DNA from: Anaerocolumna aminovalerica
GTDB lineage: Bacteria > Bacillota > Clostridia > Lachnospirales > Lachnospiraceae
DNA: 60,045 bases
Reading direction: 5' to 3'
NCBI RefSeq assembly: GCF_900115365.1
Contig: NZ_FOWD01000025.1
Location: 1 to 60,045 of the forward strand
Shown: positions 52,749 through 60,045 of the stretch, piece after piece
Position numbering within the stretch: the first letter of the stretch is position 1
How the letters are laid out: each line of letters opens with the position of its first letter
Position numbers and translations under genes: made by a program
The notes under the pieces: generated by a model
Seen by the model: the letters and a program-made list of their open reading frames with translations, nothing else
The model's database searches: none
What the model was told of the DNA's origin: nothing

Positions 52749-55734
52749 ATTAGCAAAAGAAATAGATAAACAAAGTAGAGACATTATAAATTACTTAAAA
52801 GACAATGGCATTGATATTAAGAGCCACATGAGTAATATGGAAGAAAACCATGTGAATCTTGTTAAAAACCATTTTCTTGGAGCGGCAAAACCGGCAGGTA
52901 AAACTGCTGTTAATCAGATGTCTTCTAATCAGCAGGCTGTACAAAATAGTCAAAACAGAACAGCTTCCACTCAAGGAGGACAAAACAGCCAAGTCAGACC
53001 AACTTCCGCTCAAGGAGGACAAAACAACCAAGCCAGACCAGCTTCTGCTCAAGGAGGACAAAACAGCCAAGTCAGACCAACTTCCGCTCAAGGAGGACAA
53101 AACAGCCAAACCAGACCAGCTTCTGCTCAGGGAGGACAAAACAGACCAGGTAGTCAGTATGGACAAAGCGGCCAAAATAGGCATGGTAATACGGACAGAC
53201 AAAGCGGCCAGAATAGATATCATAATTCTGCCCAAAATGAGCAGAACAGACCGATGGGACAGTCAGGACAGAACAGACAGAGCTCTCAATACAGTCAAAA
53301 TAGACAAGGGAATCAGACAGGTTCCGGTAATCAATTCAGACGTAATAACCAAAACCAAAGTACCGACAGACAAAGCCAAGGAAGGCAAAATAACCAGTCC
53401 AGAAACAGTCAATATAATTCGGGTAATTATGGACAAAGACCGGCTGGGCAAAACAGGTCAATGAATCAAGGTCAATACAGACAGAATAAACCAATGGGAC
53501 AGGATGGACAAAATCAACAAATGAATAGTCAGCAAGGTAGAACGAACTCATATAATAATAGTGATAGATATAGCCAAAACCCAGGACATTCTTATAATTC
53601 TAACACTCAAGGCGGCAGACAGGGCGGATCAAATTATAATCAAAACAGATCCGGAGGCAATAACACCTATCAAAATAGAAACTATAATAATTCAGGCTTT
53701 AACTTTATGGATAAGGATAAAGATGATAATGTTAAGAATTATGGTAATAAAAAGGGAAGCGGTAGAAGCGACGCTAAAAAAACAGAGAAAAAGGTAGATG
53801 CTCCTTTAGGAATGTCCAGAAGTGATTCTGCGATTGCAAGAAATAACAGAACCAATAAAAACATTAAAAATAAGAATTACGGCCATAAAGATATAGAAGA
53901 AGATAATATTTTAGAGACAATTAAACCTTATAAAAAAGGTCAGTTTATTAAACCAAAGGTAGAAGAACCGAAAGAAGAAGAAATTAAAACAATTGTGATT
54001 CCAGAGGTTATTACAATTAAAGAATTAGCCGATAAGATGAAATTACCATCCGCAGCACTTGTTAAAAAATTATTTCTTGCTGGTAAAATGGTATCCATCA
54101 ATCAAGAAATCACATTTGAAGAGGCAGAAGAAATTGCTTTGGAATATGATATAATTGCTGAAGAAGAAGTAAAGATTGATGTTATCGAAGAATTATTAAA
54201 AGAAGACGAAGAAGATGAATCTACACTGGAAAAACGTCCTCCGGTAGTTTGCGTAATGGGACACGTAGATCATGGAAAGACCTCCCTTTTGGATGCAATC
54301 CGTAAGGCTAATGTAACTTCCCATGAGGCAGGAGGTATTACTCAGCATATTGGTGCCTATGTAGTAGAAGTAAATGGTGAAAAAGTTACATTCCTGGATA
54401 CCCCGGGACATGAAGCCTTTACATCCATGAGAATGAGAGGAGCTCAATCTACTGATATTGCAATCTTAGTAGTAGCTGCGGACGATGGTGTTATGCCCCA
54501 GACAATAGAAGCTATCAGCCATGCAAAAGCAGCAGGCATTCAAATTATTGTAGCAATTAATAAAATTGATAAGCCAAGTGCCAATATTGAAAGAGTAAAA
54601 CAAGAACTTACAGAATATGGATTAGTAGCAGAGGATTGGGGTGGAGACACTGTATTTGTACCGGTATCTGCTCATACTAAAGAAGGTATTCCACAACTGT
54701 TGGAAATGATAGTATTAACAGCAGAAATTGCTGAATTAAAGGCAAATCCAAATAGAAAAGCAAGAGGTGTGGTAATCGAAGCCGAGCTAGATAAAGGCAG
54801 AGGATCGGTAGCTACTATTTTAGTACAAAAAGGAACTTTAAATGTTGGTGATTCCATCGTTATAGGTTCTGCATTTGGTAAAGTAAGAGCAATGATGGAT
54901 GATAAGGGCAGACGTGTTAAGGAAGCTACTCCTTCTACACCTGTAGAGATCCTTGGTTTAAATGAAGTACCGGAAGCCGGTGAAATATTTATGGCTACTG
55001 AAACAGAAAAAGAAGCCCGTTCCATTGCAGAAACTTATATTTCCCAGGGAAGAGAAAAACTTCTGGCAGATACGAAAGCAAAATTATCTTTAGACGGCTT
55101 ATTCTCACAAATTAAAGCCGGTGAAATCAAAGAATTAAATATTATTGTAAAAGCAGACGTACAAGGTTCTGTAGAAGCTGTAAAACAAAGCTTAGAAAAA
55201 TTAAGTAATGAAGAAGTGGCTGTTCGAATTATTCATGGCGGTGTTGGTGCCGTAAACGAATCTGACGTAATCCTTGCAAGTGCATCCAATGCAATTGTAA
55301 TCGGATTTAATGTTCGTCCGGATAACGCTGCAAAAGAAACAGCAGACAGAGAAAAAGTTGATATAAGATTATACCGTGTTATTTATAATGCAATTGAAGA
55401 TGTGGAAGCTGCCATGAAAGGTATGTTAGATCCAATATTCCAGGAAAAAGTAATTGGTCATGCAGATGTAAGGCAGACATTTAAGGCTTCCGGATTAGGA
55501 ACAATTGCAGGTTCTTATGTAACAGACGGTAAGATTGTCAGAGGCTGTTCTGCAAGAATTATACGTGATGGAATTGTAATATTTGATGGTGCCCTTGCTT
55601 CTCTTAAGAGATTCAAAGATGATGTAAAAGAAGTTGCATCCGGATATGAATGTGGTCTTGTATTCGAGAAGTTTAATGATGTGAAAGAAGAAGATACAGT
55701 TGAACTATATATTATGGAAGAAATTCCAAGATAG
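52726..55734 (+). CDS. infB: Translation initiation factor IF-2
   Basis: The protein is 1002 residues, longer than the usual 700-900. The N-terminal helical domain ([20 protein letters not shown]) is followed by a roughly 280-residue low-complexity region (about 60-340) rich in Gln, Asn, Gly, Ser and Arg. An IF2 N2 domain comes next ([20 protein letters not shown]). The GTPase has GHVDHGKT (512-519), DTPGHEAFT and NKID, then the domains II, III and IV that bind fMet-tRNA. The start 52726 has GGAGGT seven bases upstream, within ylxQ. Confidence 0.97.
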   Translation: MAKMKVYELAKEIDKQSRDIINYLKDNGIDIKSHMSNMEENHVNLVKNHFLGAAKPAGKTAVNQMSSNQQAVQNSQNRTASTQGGQNSQVRPTSAQGGQNNQARPASAQGGQNSQVRPTSAQGGQNSQTRPASAQGGQNRPGSQYGQSGQNRHGNTDRQSGQNRYHNSAQNEQNRPMGQSGQNRQSSQYSQNRQGNQTGSGNQFRRNNQNQSTDRQSQGRQNNQSRNSQYNSGNYGQRPAGQNRSMNQGQYRQNKPMGQDGQNQQMNSQQGRTNSYNNSDRYSQNPGHSYNSNTQGGRQGGSNYNQNRSGGNNTYQNRNYNNSGFNFMDKDKDDNVKNYGNKKGSGRSDAKKTEKKVDAPLGMSRSDSAIARNNRTNKNIKNKNYGHKDIEEDNILETIKPYKKGQFIKPKVEEPKEEEIKTIVIPEVITIKELADKMKLPSAALVKKLFLAGKMVSINQEITFEEAEEIALEYDIIAEEEVKIDVIEELLKEDEEDESTLEKRPPVVCVMGHVDHGKTSLLDAIRKANVTSHEAGGITQHIGAYVVEVNGEKVTFLDTPGHEAFTSMRMRGAQSTDIAILVVAADDGVMPQTIEAISHAKAAGIQIIVAINKIDKPSANIERVKQELTEYGLVAEDWGGDTVFVPVSAHTKEGIPQLLEMIVLTAEIAELKANPNRKARGVVIEAELDKGRGSVATILVQKGTLNVGDSIVIGSAFGKVRAMMDDKGRRVKEATPSTPVEILGLNEVPEAGEIFMATETEKEARSIAETYISQGREKLLADTKAKLSLDGLFSQIKAGEIKELNIIVKADVQGSVEAVKQSLEKLSNEEVAVRIIHGGVGAVNESDVILASASNAIVIGFNVRPDNAAKETADREKVDIRLYRVIYNAIEDVEAAMKGMLDPIFQEKVIGHADVRQTFKASGLGTIAGSYVTDGKIVRGCSARIIRDGIVIFDGALASLKRFKDDVKEVASGYECGLVFEKFNDVKEEDTVELYIMEEIPR
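52963..53151 (+). repeat. infB: 39-bp tandem repeat in the IF-2 N-terminal region
   Basis: Four full copies at 52963, 53002, 53041 and 53080 plus a partial copy at 53119 encode 13 residues each, of the form [10 protein letters not shown]-x-R-P. Copies alternate between two variants (T-S-A/V-R-P and A-S-A/A-R-P), suggesting duplication of a 78-bp pair. Confidence 0.9.
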
Positions 55735-55758
55735 TTAACTGTTTAGAAACAATTTAGT

Positions 55759-55818
55759 GTGAAAGAAAATATAAAAGAAAGGTAACCACATATTTTATTC
55801 TTTCACGTTTTATGTGGT
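55759..55818 (+). promoter_or_regulatory. rbfA leader with two interleaved stems
   Basis: GTGAAAGAA (55759-55767) pairs with TTCTTTCAC (55798-55806). ACCACATA (55785-55792) pairs with TATGTGGT (55811-55818). The four arms are interleaved. With only four bases linking the third and fourth arm, the two stems more likely exclude each other than form a pseudoknot. Confidence 0.5.
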
Positions 55819-55856
55819 GGTATCCTAAGTATTTTGCGATACACTAGGGTGTAAAT

Positions 55857-56267
55857 ATGAGAAAGAATAGTATCAAAAACACTAGAATTAATGGTGAAGT
55901 TCAGCGAGAACTAAGTATGTTAATCAGCAGAGGAGAAATAAAAGATCCAAGAATTAATCCTATGACTTCTGTAGTGGCGGTGGAAGTGGCACCTGATTTA
56001 AAACATGCTAAAGTGTATATAAGCGTTCTTGGTGATGAAGAATCAAGAAAAGCTACTTTAGCCGGATTAAAAAGTGCAGCACCATTTATCAGAGGTCAAT
56101 TAGCGAGAACCATTAATCTGCGAAACACACCTGAATTAACATTTATTATGGATCAATCCATTGAATATGGTGTAAATATGTCAAAGTTAATAGATGAAGT
56201 AAATCATGTATCTGTTGAAGAGGCGGAAGAAGTAAATAATGATTTACAAGAAGATGCAGATAAATAA
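55857..56267 (+). CDS. rbfA: Ribosome-binding factor A
   Basis: The 136-residue KH-like protein begins RKNSIKNTRINGEVQRELSM. It has DPRINPMTSVVAVEVAPDLKHAKVYISVLGD and LRNTPELTFIMDQSIEYG, as the family does. It acts in late maturation of 16S rRNA. AGGGTG lies five bases before the ATG. The place after infB is conserved. Confidence 0.94.
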   Translation: MRKNSIKNTRINGEVQRELSMLISRGEIKDPRINPMTSVVAVEVAPDLKHAKVYISVLGDEESRKATLAGLKSAAPFIRGQLARTINLRNTPELTFIMDQSIEYGVNMSKLIDEVNHVSVEEAEEVNNDLQEDADK

Positions 56268-56373
56268 CTGAAAAAACGTAGATAAATTACAGAAAAAACG
56301 TACAATAACAGAAAAAGCACAGATAAATAAAAAAGAAGCAGATGAATAATAGAAAATAGAAGGCATCTATGGT

Positions 56374-56557
56374 TGGTTCATGTTGAAGGCAGGAAAAGAG
56401 TGTAGTATAACTATAAATAAGTTTATCCAGGGATATGATAATTAAGCCGAAGTTGCATAATTATCATATCTCCCTGAAATTTCATGAACCATTTACTGTT
56501 GCCCCGGCGTTAAGTTGCAAAATGAATGAATCTTCATATGTAAGGCAAGCCTTACAT
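56374..56557 (+). other. Structured non-coding segment between rbfA and nrnA
   Basis: TGGTTCATG (56374-56382) pairs with CATGAACCA (56483-56491) and encloses a big hairpin of 17 bp (56428-56444 with 56458-56476, two-base bulge). A second hairpin, ATGTAAGGC/GCCTTACAT (56538-56546/56549-56557), follows. I see no convincing gene in 56268-56706; a 71-codon frame at 56435 covers these hairpins and has no ribosome binding site. Confidence 0.45.
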
Positions 56558-56706
56558 TGGGAGGACTCCAAAATAAAATCAATTAAATGGAACTTCATTT
56601 TGAACTTCTCGTTGATTATTTGCTGTGCTGCTGGGGAAAATCATGTTTGAAAGGGCCGGTTCTATCTGTTATAAAAGAACGGTAATGCACCGGAATAGAG
56701 GATAAG

Positions 56707-57663
56707 ATGGAGAAAATATTAGAAAGATTGAAAGATGCGAAAACAATAGGTATAGTTGGCCATGTAAGACCGGACGGGGATTGTATTGGCTCTTGTATGG
56801 CACTTTCCCTTTATTTAAAACATAATCTCCCTGAAGATAGGATCATTGATGTATTTTTAGAACCAATTCCAAATAAATTTTTGCTTTGGAAAGAAGCTGC
56901 ATTAGTAAAACAAACCAATGATAGCCATATAATATACGATTATTTTATTGCTCTTGATGCCGGAAGTAAGGATCGGTTAGGATTTGCAGAAGTATATTTT
57001 AATGAAGCAAAAACCAAAATTAATATTGACCACCATATCAGCAACACCGGTTTTGGAGATATTAATCTTATTGTAGACAATGCCAGTTCTACCTGTGAAG
57101 TTTTATTTAATTTATTTGATGAAGATAAAATTGATCTGGAAGTTGCAAAGGCCCTCTATTTAGGGCTGATTCATGATACCGGTGTATTTAAGCATTCCAA
57201 TACCAGGGAAAAAACCATGAATATAGCAGGTAAATTAATAGCAAAAGGTGTTCCCTTTTCAAAAATGATTGATGAAACTTTTTATCAAAAAGATTATTTA
57301 CAAAACAGGATATTGGGAAAATGCCTGTTAGAAAGTAAATTATTTTTGGATGGTAAATGTATTGTATCTTCTCTAGAAAAAGATACTCTTTCTTCTTACG
57401 GAGTATCACCTGCTGATCTTGATGGAATTATTGATCAGCTGCGAATTACAAAGGGTGTAGAAGTAGCAGTCTTTTTATATGAAACAGGACATCAGGAATT
57501 TAAAGTAAGTTTGAGAGCCAATGGAGATGTAAATGTAAGTAAAATAGCAGTCTTGTTTGGAGGCGGGGGGCACGTGAAAGCTGCCGGTTGTACCATGGAA
57601 GGTTCTGTTTCTGATATAATCAATCATTTAACCAATTTAATAGAAGAGCAATTAATTAAATGA
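56707..57663 (+). CDS. nrnA: DHH-family phosphoesterase, NrnA type (nano-RNase / pAp phosphatase)
   Basis: This 318-residue DHH/DHHA1 protein has the metal motifs GHVRPDGDCIGS (His19, Asp23, Asp25), ALDAG, IDHHISN, HDTG and the DHHA1 motif GGGGHVKAAG. It degrades very short RNA and dephosphorylates pAp in Bacillus. It follows rbfA in the usual order. GAGG precedes the ATG. Confidence 0.92.
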   Translation: MEKILERLKDAKTIGIVGHVRPDGDCIGSCMALSLYLKHNLPEDRIIDVFLEPIPNKFLLWKEAALVKQTNDSHIIYDYFIALDAGSKDRLGFAEVYFNEAKTKINIDHHISNTGFGDINLIVDNASSTCEVLFNLFDEDKIDLEVAKALYLGLIHDTGVFKHSNTREKTMNIAGKLIAKGVPFSKMIDETFYQKDYLQNRILGKCLLESKLFLDGKCIVSSLEKDTLSSYGVSPADLDGIIDQLRITKGVEVAVFLYETGHQEFKVSLRANGDVNVSKIAVLFGGGGHVKAAGCTMEGSVSDIINHLTNLIEEQLIK

Positions 57664-57820
57664 TCAAATAAATAGCCAAGTTTTGTAGTTTAAAAATAAC
57701 AATATAAATATGTGTAAGTCACAGTTGAATACCTAATTTTTTAAATTCTTTAAAGCAAAAAAATCTAGTAGGATAAAAACTTTATAAAATACAACAGCTT
57801 GGAAAAAAGGAGTTAAAAAA

Positions 57821-58723
57821 TTGATTCATGGAATTATTAATGTATATAAAGAAAAAGGTTATACCTCTCATGATGTAGTGGCAAAATTGAGAGGTATATT
57901 AAAGCAGAAGAAGATTGGGCATACAGGTACGCTGGACCCGGATGCGGAAGGTGTTCTGCCGGTTTGTTTGGGAAATAGTACAAAACTATCTGACATGTTA
58001 ACAGATAAGAATAAAACTTATGAAGCAGTACTTTTATTAGGACAAACTACGGATACCCAGGATGTAACTGGAAAGATACTCTCCACCTGTGAAGTAAAGG
58101 CTGATAAAAAACAGATAGAAGAAGCCATATTAAGTTTTGAAGGTGAGTATGATCAACTGCCGCCTATGTATTCCGCTCTGAAAGTCAGCGGCAGGAAGTT
58201 ATACGAACTGGCCCGGGAAGGAAAAGAAGTCGAAAGAAAAACAAGAAAAGTATGGATATATAATATCCGTATACTGGAATTTGATGAAAAAAATCATGAA
58301 GTTAGAATCAGAGTGGAATGTTCCAAAGGAACCTACATTAGAACTCTGTGCCACGATATAGGAGCAAAACTTCAGTGCGGCGGCTGTATGAAAAGTTTGT
58401 TGAGAACGAAAGTCGGACAATTTTCCATTACAGATAGTTTAAAGTTATCAGAAATTAACGAAAAAGCAGCAGAGGGAAAATTATTAGCAACTTGTATCCC
58501 TGTGGATGATATGTTCCCCGATTATCCTAAAGTAACTGTGAAAGAAGAATATTGCAAATACATTTATAATGGAAATAGTTTTTATACTAAACATATAACA
58601 GAAACTAAGAATATAAACAACCAAGCCCAGGTTCGGGTTTACGATTGGAACAATCATTTCATTGGAATTTATGAATTCAATCAAAAAGATCAGATATTTA
58701 AGCCTATAAAGATGTTCTTATAA
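57821..58723 (+). CDS. truB: tRNA pseudouridine-55 synthase
   Basis: This 300-residue protein has GIINVYKEKGYTSHDVVAKL, the catalytic Asp39 in GHTGTLDPDAEGVLPVCLG, YEAVLLLGQTTDTQD, and the later GTYIRTLCHDIGAKL. It makes pseudouridine 55 in the T-loop of tRNA. The start is TTG at 57821 after AAAAGGAG. Confidence 0.95.
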   Translation: MIHGIINVYKEKGYTSHDVVAKLRGILKQKKIGHTGTLDPDAEGVLPVCLGNSTKLSDMLTDKNKTYEAVLLLGQTTDTQDVTGKILSTCEVKADKKQIEEAILSFEGEYDQLPPMYSALKVSGRKLYELAREGKEVERKTRKVWIYNIRILEFDEKNHEVRIRVECSKGTYIRTLCHDIGAKLQCGGCMKSLLRTKVGQFSITDSLKLSEINEKAAEGKLLATCIPVDDMFPDYPKVTVKEEYCKYIYNGNSFYTKHITETKNINNQAQVRVYDWNNHFIGIYEFNQKDQIFKPIKMFL

Positions 58724-58813
58724 TGCGTAATGAGGAAACATAGGTTGAACATTTGGCACCCTAATATAGTATCTGAGTGCAGATAAGTAGAAAAGGTTAG
58801 TGTGAAAATCAAG

Positions 58814-58896
58814 ATTGTTTCAAGTGAATTATGAAACAATTCACTTTGCAAATATTGTGCTGCCGCACAAATTCGCAGAGTGGCAGCAGAATGGAG
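58814..58896 (+). promoter_or_regulatory. ribF leader with alternative hairpins
   Basis: ATTGTTTCA (58814-58822) pairs with TGAAACAAT (58832-58840), or GTGAATT (58824-58830) pairs with AATTCAC (58838-58844); the right arms overlap. Downstream TTGTGC (58855-58860) pairs with GCACAA (58865-58870), or TGCTGCC (58858-58864) pairs with GGCAGCA (58882-58888). ATGGAG then forms the ribosome binding site. No FMN riboswitch sequence is present. Confidence 0.55.
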
Positions 58897-58902
58897 ATTA
58901 GT

Positions 58903-59820
58903 ATGAAATACATTGCTGGTGAAACAGATTTTAAAATTAAAAATAGTGCGGTATCTTTAGGTAAATTTGACGGAATACATCTTGGTCATCAGCTTTTGTT
59001 AAATAAAGTACTGGAATTAAAGAAAGATGGATTACAGGCTGTTATGTTTACCTTTCTATATAATCCCAGGAACCTTTTTTCCGATAAAGAGATTGAATTA
59101 ATCTATACCGAGGAAGAAAAAAGATATATACTGGAACAAAGTGGTTTTGATGTATTGGTTTCTTATCCCTTTACAAAAGAAACGGCATCTATGGAACCAG
59201 TGGACTTTATAAAAGAAGTTTTAATTGAGAAATTAGATGCCAAAGTTATTGTTGTGGGTGCTGATTATTGTTTTGGACATAATCGGAGAGGCAATGTAGA
59301 ATTGTTAAAAGAAAAATCCAAAGAATACGGTTATGAGCTTATTGTATTTGACAAAATTAAAGTCCAAGACCAGGTTATCAGCAGTTCCTATATCAGAAGC
59401 AAAATAGCGGAAGGAGATATAGAGCTGGTAACCAGACTTTTAGGAAGGCCATTTTCCATCATAGGAGAAGTAAAACATGGCAGAAAAATTGGGCGGACGA
59501 TAGGATTTCCTACCGTCAATTTAATTCCTCCTGCTTCTAAATTGCTACCCCCTGACGGAGTATATGCCTCCATGACTAGTATTAATGGTATCAAATATCC
59601 GGGTTTAACCAATATAGGCCATAACCCCACAGTAGGAGTTACTCCTGAGAAAAGGGTAGAAACCTACATATTTGATTTTGATTCAGATTTATATGGATCT
59701 ACCATTGAAGTGTCACTATATGCATACGAAAGACCGGAAATGTCCTTTCAATCAGTAGAAGATTTGAAGAATCAAATGAACCAAGATATAATTTATGGAC
59801 GTAAATACTTTTCGAAATAA
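58903..59820 (+). CDS. ribF: Bifunctional riboflavin kinase / FAD synthetase
   Basis: This 305-residue protein has an N-terminal nucleotidyl transferase part (SLGKFDGIHLGHQLLLNK, VGADYCFGHNRRGNVELL, SSSYIRSKIAEGDIE) and a C-terminal flavokinase part (GRKIGRTIGFPTVNLIPP, DGVYAS, NIGHNPTVG). It makes FMN and FAD from riboflavin and ATP. The ATG 58903 is preferred over an in-frame ATG at 58831 because the leader motif and GGAG lie between them. It ends the translation operon. Confidence 0.95.
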   Translation: MKYIAGETDFKIKNSAVSLGKFDGIHLGHQLLLNKVLELKKDGLQAVMFTFLYNPRNLFSDKEIELIYTEEEKRYILEQSGFDVLVSYPFTKETASMEPVDFIKEVLIEKLDAKVIVVGADYCFGHNRRGNVELLKEKSKEYGYELIVFDKIKVQDQVISSSYIRSKIAEGDIELVTRLLGRPFSIIGEVKHGRKIGRTIGFPTVNLIPPASKLLPPDGVYASMTSINGIKYPGLTNIGHNPTVGVTPEKRVETYIFDFDSDLYGSTIEVSLYAYERPEMSFQSVEDLKNQMNQDIIYGRKYFSK

Positions 59821-59984
59821 AAATTTGTTGCAGTAGGACGCTCAATGTCGTCAACTTAAGGACACTACCGTCATATTGTATATTTATTTATAGGTGTTTT
59901 GGTTAAAATGCGAATTGACAAACAAATGTTCCCTTCAAAATGTTATTAGATACATTTTATCTATTAAATTTTGGAGGGATTTTT

Positions 59985-60045
59985 ATGTCTATTCGTAATA
60001 ACTTAAAGGATTTTTTTCAAGAAATGAATACTCTTCTTACTTCTA
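59985..60045 (+). CDS. Start of an unidentified gene, possibly an IS transposase (cut by window edge)
   Basis: Only 20 residues are visible (MSIRNNLKDFFQEMNTLLTS), after GGAGGG at 59973-59978. The 165 bases upstream contain GGACGCTCAATGTCG and TCAACTTAAGGACACTACCG, words I associate with ends of Firmicutes insertion sequences, but without certainty. TTGACA (59915-59920) may be a -35 box. In related genomes rpsO and pnp often follow ribF, so an insertion here is plausible. Confidence 0.4.
   Translation, partial: MSIRNNLKDFFQEMNTLLTS

Noticed and set aside
52795-53235. 146-codon open frame opposite infB
   Set aside because: It is a low-complexity shadow of the 39-bp repeats (Ser/Leu-rich) without any start signal.
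56435-56650. 71-codon open frame between rbfA and nrnA
   Set aside because: It covers strong hairpins, has no ribosome binding site and no family likeness.
58814-58896. FMN riboswitch before ribF
   Set aside because: The conserved AGGGTAAGGC-type words of the RFN element are missing, and the leader instead matches the hisIE leader.

Overview
The window is AT-rich, densely coded DNA from a Gram-positive, low-GC anaerobe. The most likely source is a member of the Clostridia, family Lachnospiraceae (Lachnoclostridium / Clostridium phytofermentans-like). The reasons are strong AGGAGG ribosome binding sites, frequent TTG and GTG starts, consensus sigma-A promoters, the order rimP-nusA-ylxR-ylxQ-infB-rbfA-nrnA-truB-ribF, a hisZ plus short hisG system, and many Firmicutes-type families (LCP, RelQ, YycJ, RecU, DUF6323). 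The species is inferred, not proven. I saw no rRNA or tRNA genes and no CRISPR array.

Layout. 1-8600 is accessory: the tail of an IS200/IS605-type TnpA, a GNAT acetyltransferase, a divergent TetR regulator facing a two-gene MacB/FtsX-type ABC exporter, an SGNH esterase and an orphan DUF6323 gene. 8800-9640 is non-coding but highly organised: an array of 87-bp hairpin units, then a candidate structured RNA with its own terminator. 9633-30500 is a core stretch: a membrane zinc-finger protein, polA, a J-domain protein, coaE, an FtsA-like ATPase, yycJ, an ACT/UPF0210 pair, pepD, a CapA-like protein, an LCP protein, an M23 peptidase, a second hairpin array, relQ, RNA-modification enzymes and recU. 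30546-36516 is a histidine operon (hisZ-G-D-B-IE) with a perfect-spacing promoter. 37049-49583 is a sugar locus: a frameshifted YesM-type kinase, an ABC importer, a Gfo/Idh/MocA oxidoreductase, a YesN-type regulator, then nagB-like, nagA, gldA-like and dhaKL genes. 50269-59820 is the translation operon rimP to ribF. 59985 onward is the start of an unidentified gene, possibly a second insertion sequence.

How parts work together. The histidine genes cover PRPP to ProFAR plus the IGP dehydratase and histidinol dehydrogenase steps; hisA, hisF, hisH and hisC are absent here. The HisIE protein carries a decayed HisA/HisF-like barrel. The sugar locus suggests import of an amino-sugar compound whose breakdown also yields glycerol or dihydroxyacetone: NagA/NagB would treat the amino sugar, GldA/DhaKL the triose.

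The most unusual material is non-coding. (1) Two arrays of 87-88-bp units at 8806-9075 and 24477-24743 share flanks while their internal hairpin stems change sequence and keep pairing. (2) A possible unassigned structured RNA lies at 9231-9442. (3) Two families of repeated leader hairpins sit directly before ribosome binding sites (polA, LCP, hisB, partly hisZ; and hisG, hisIE, the response regulator, ribF), several with mutually exclusive pairings. (4) A 128-bp element occurs twice in opposite orientation (32915-33042 and 44468-44595).
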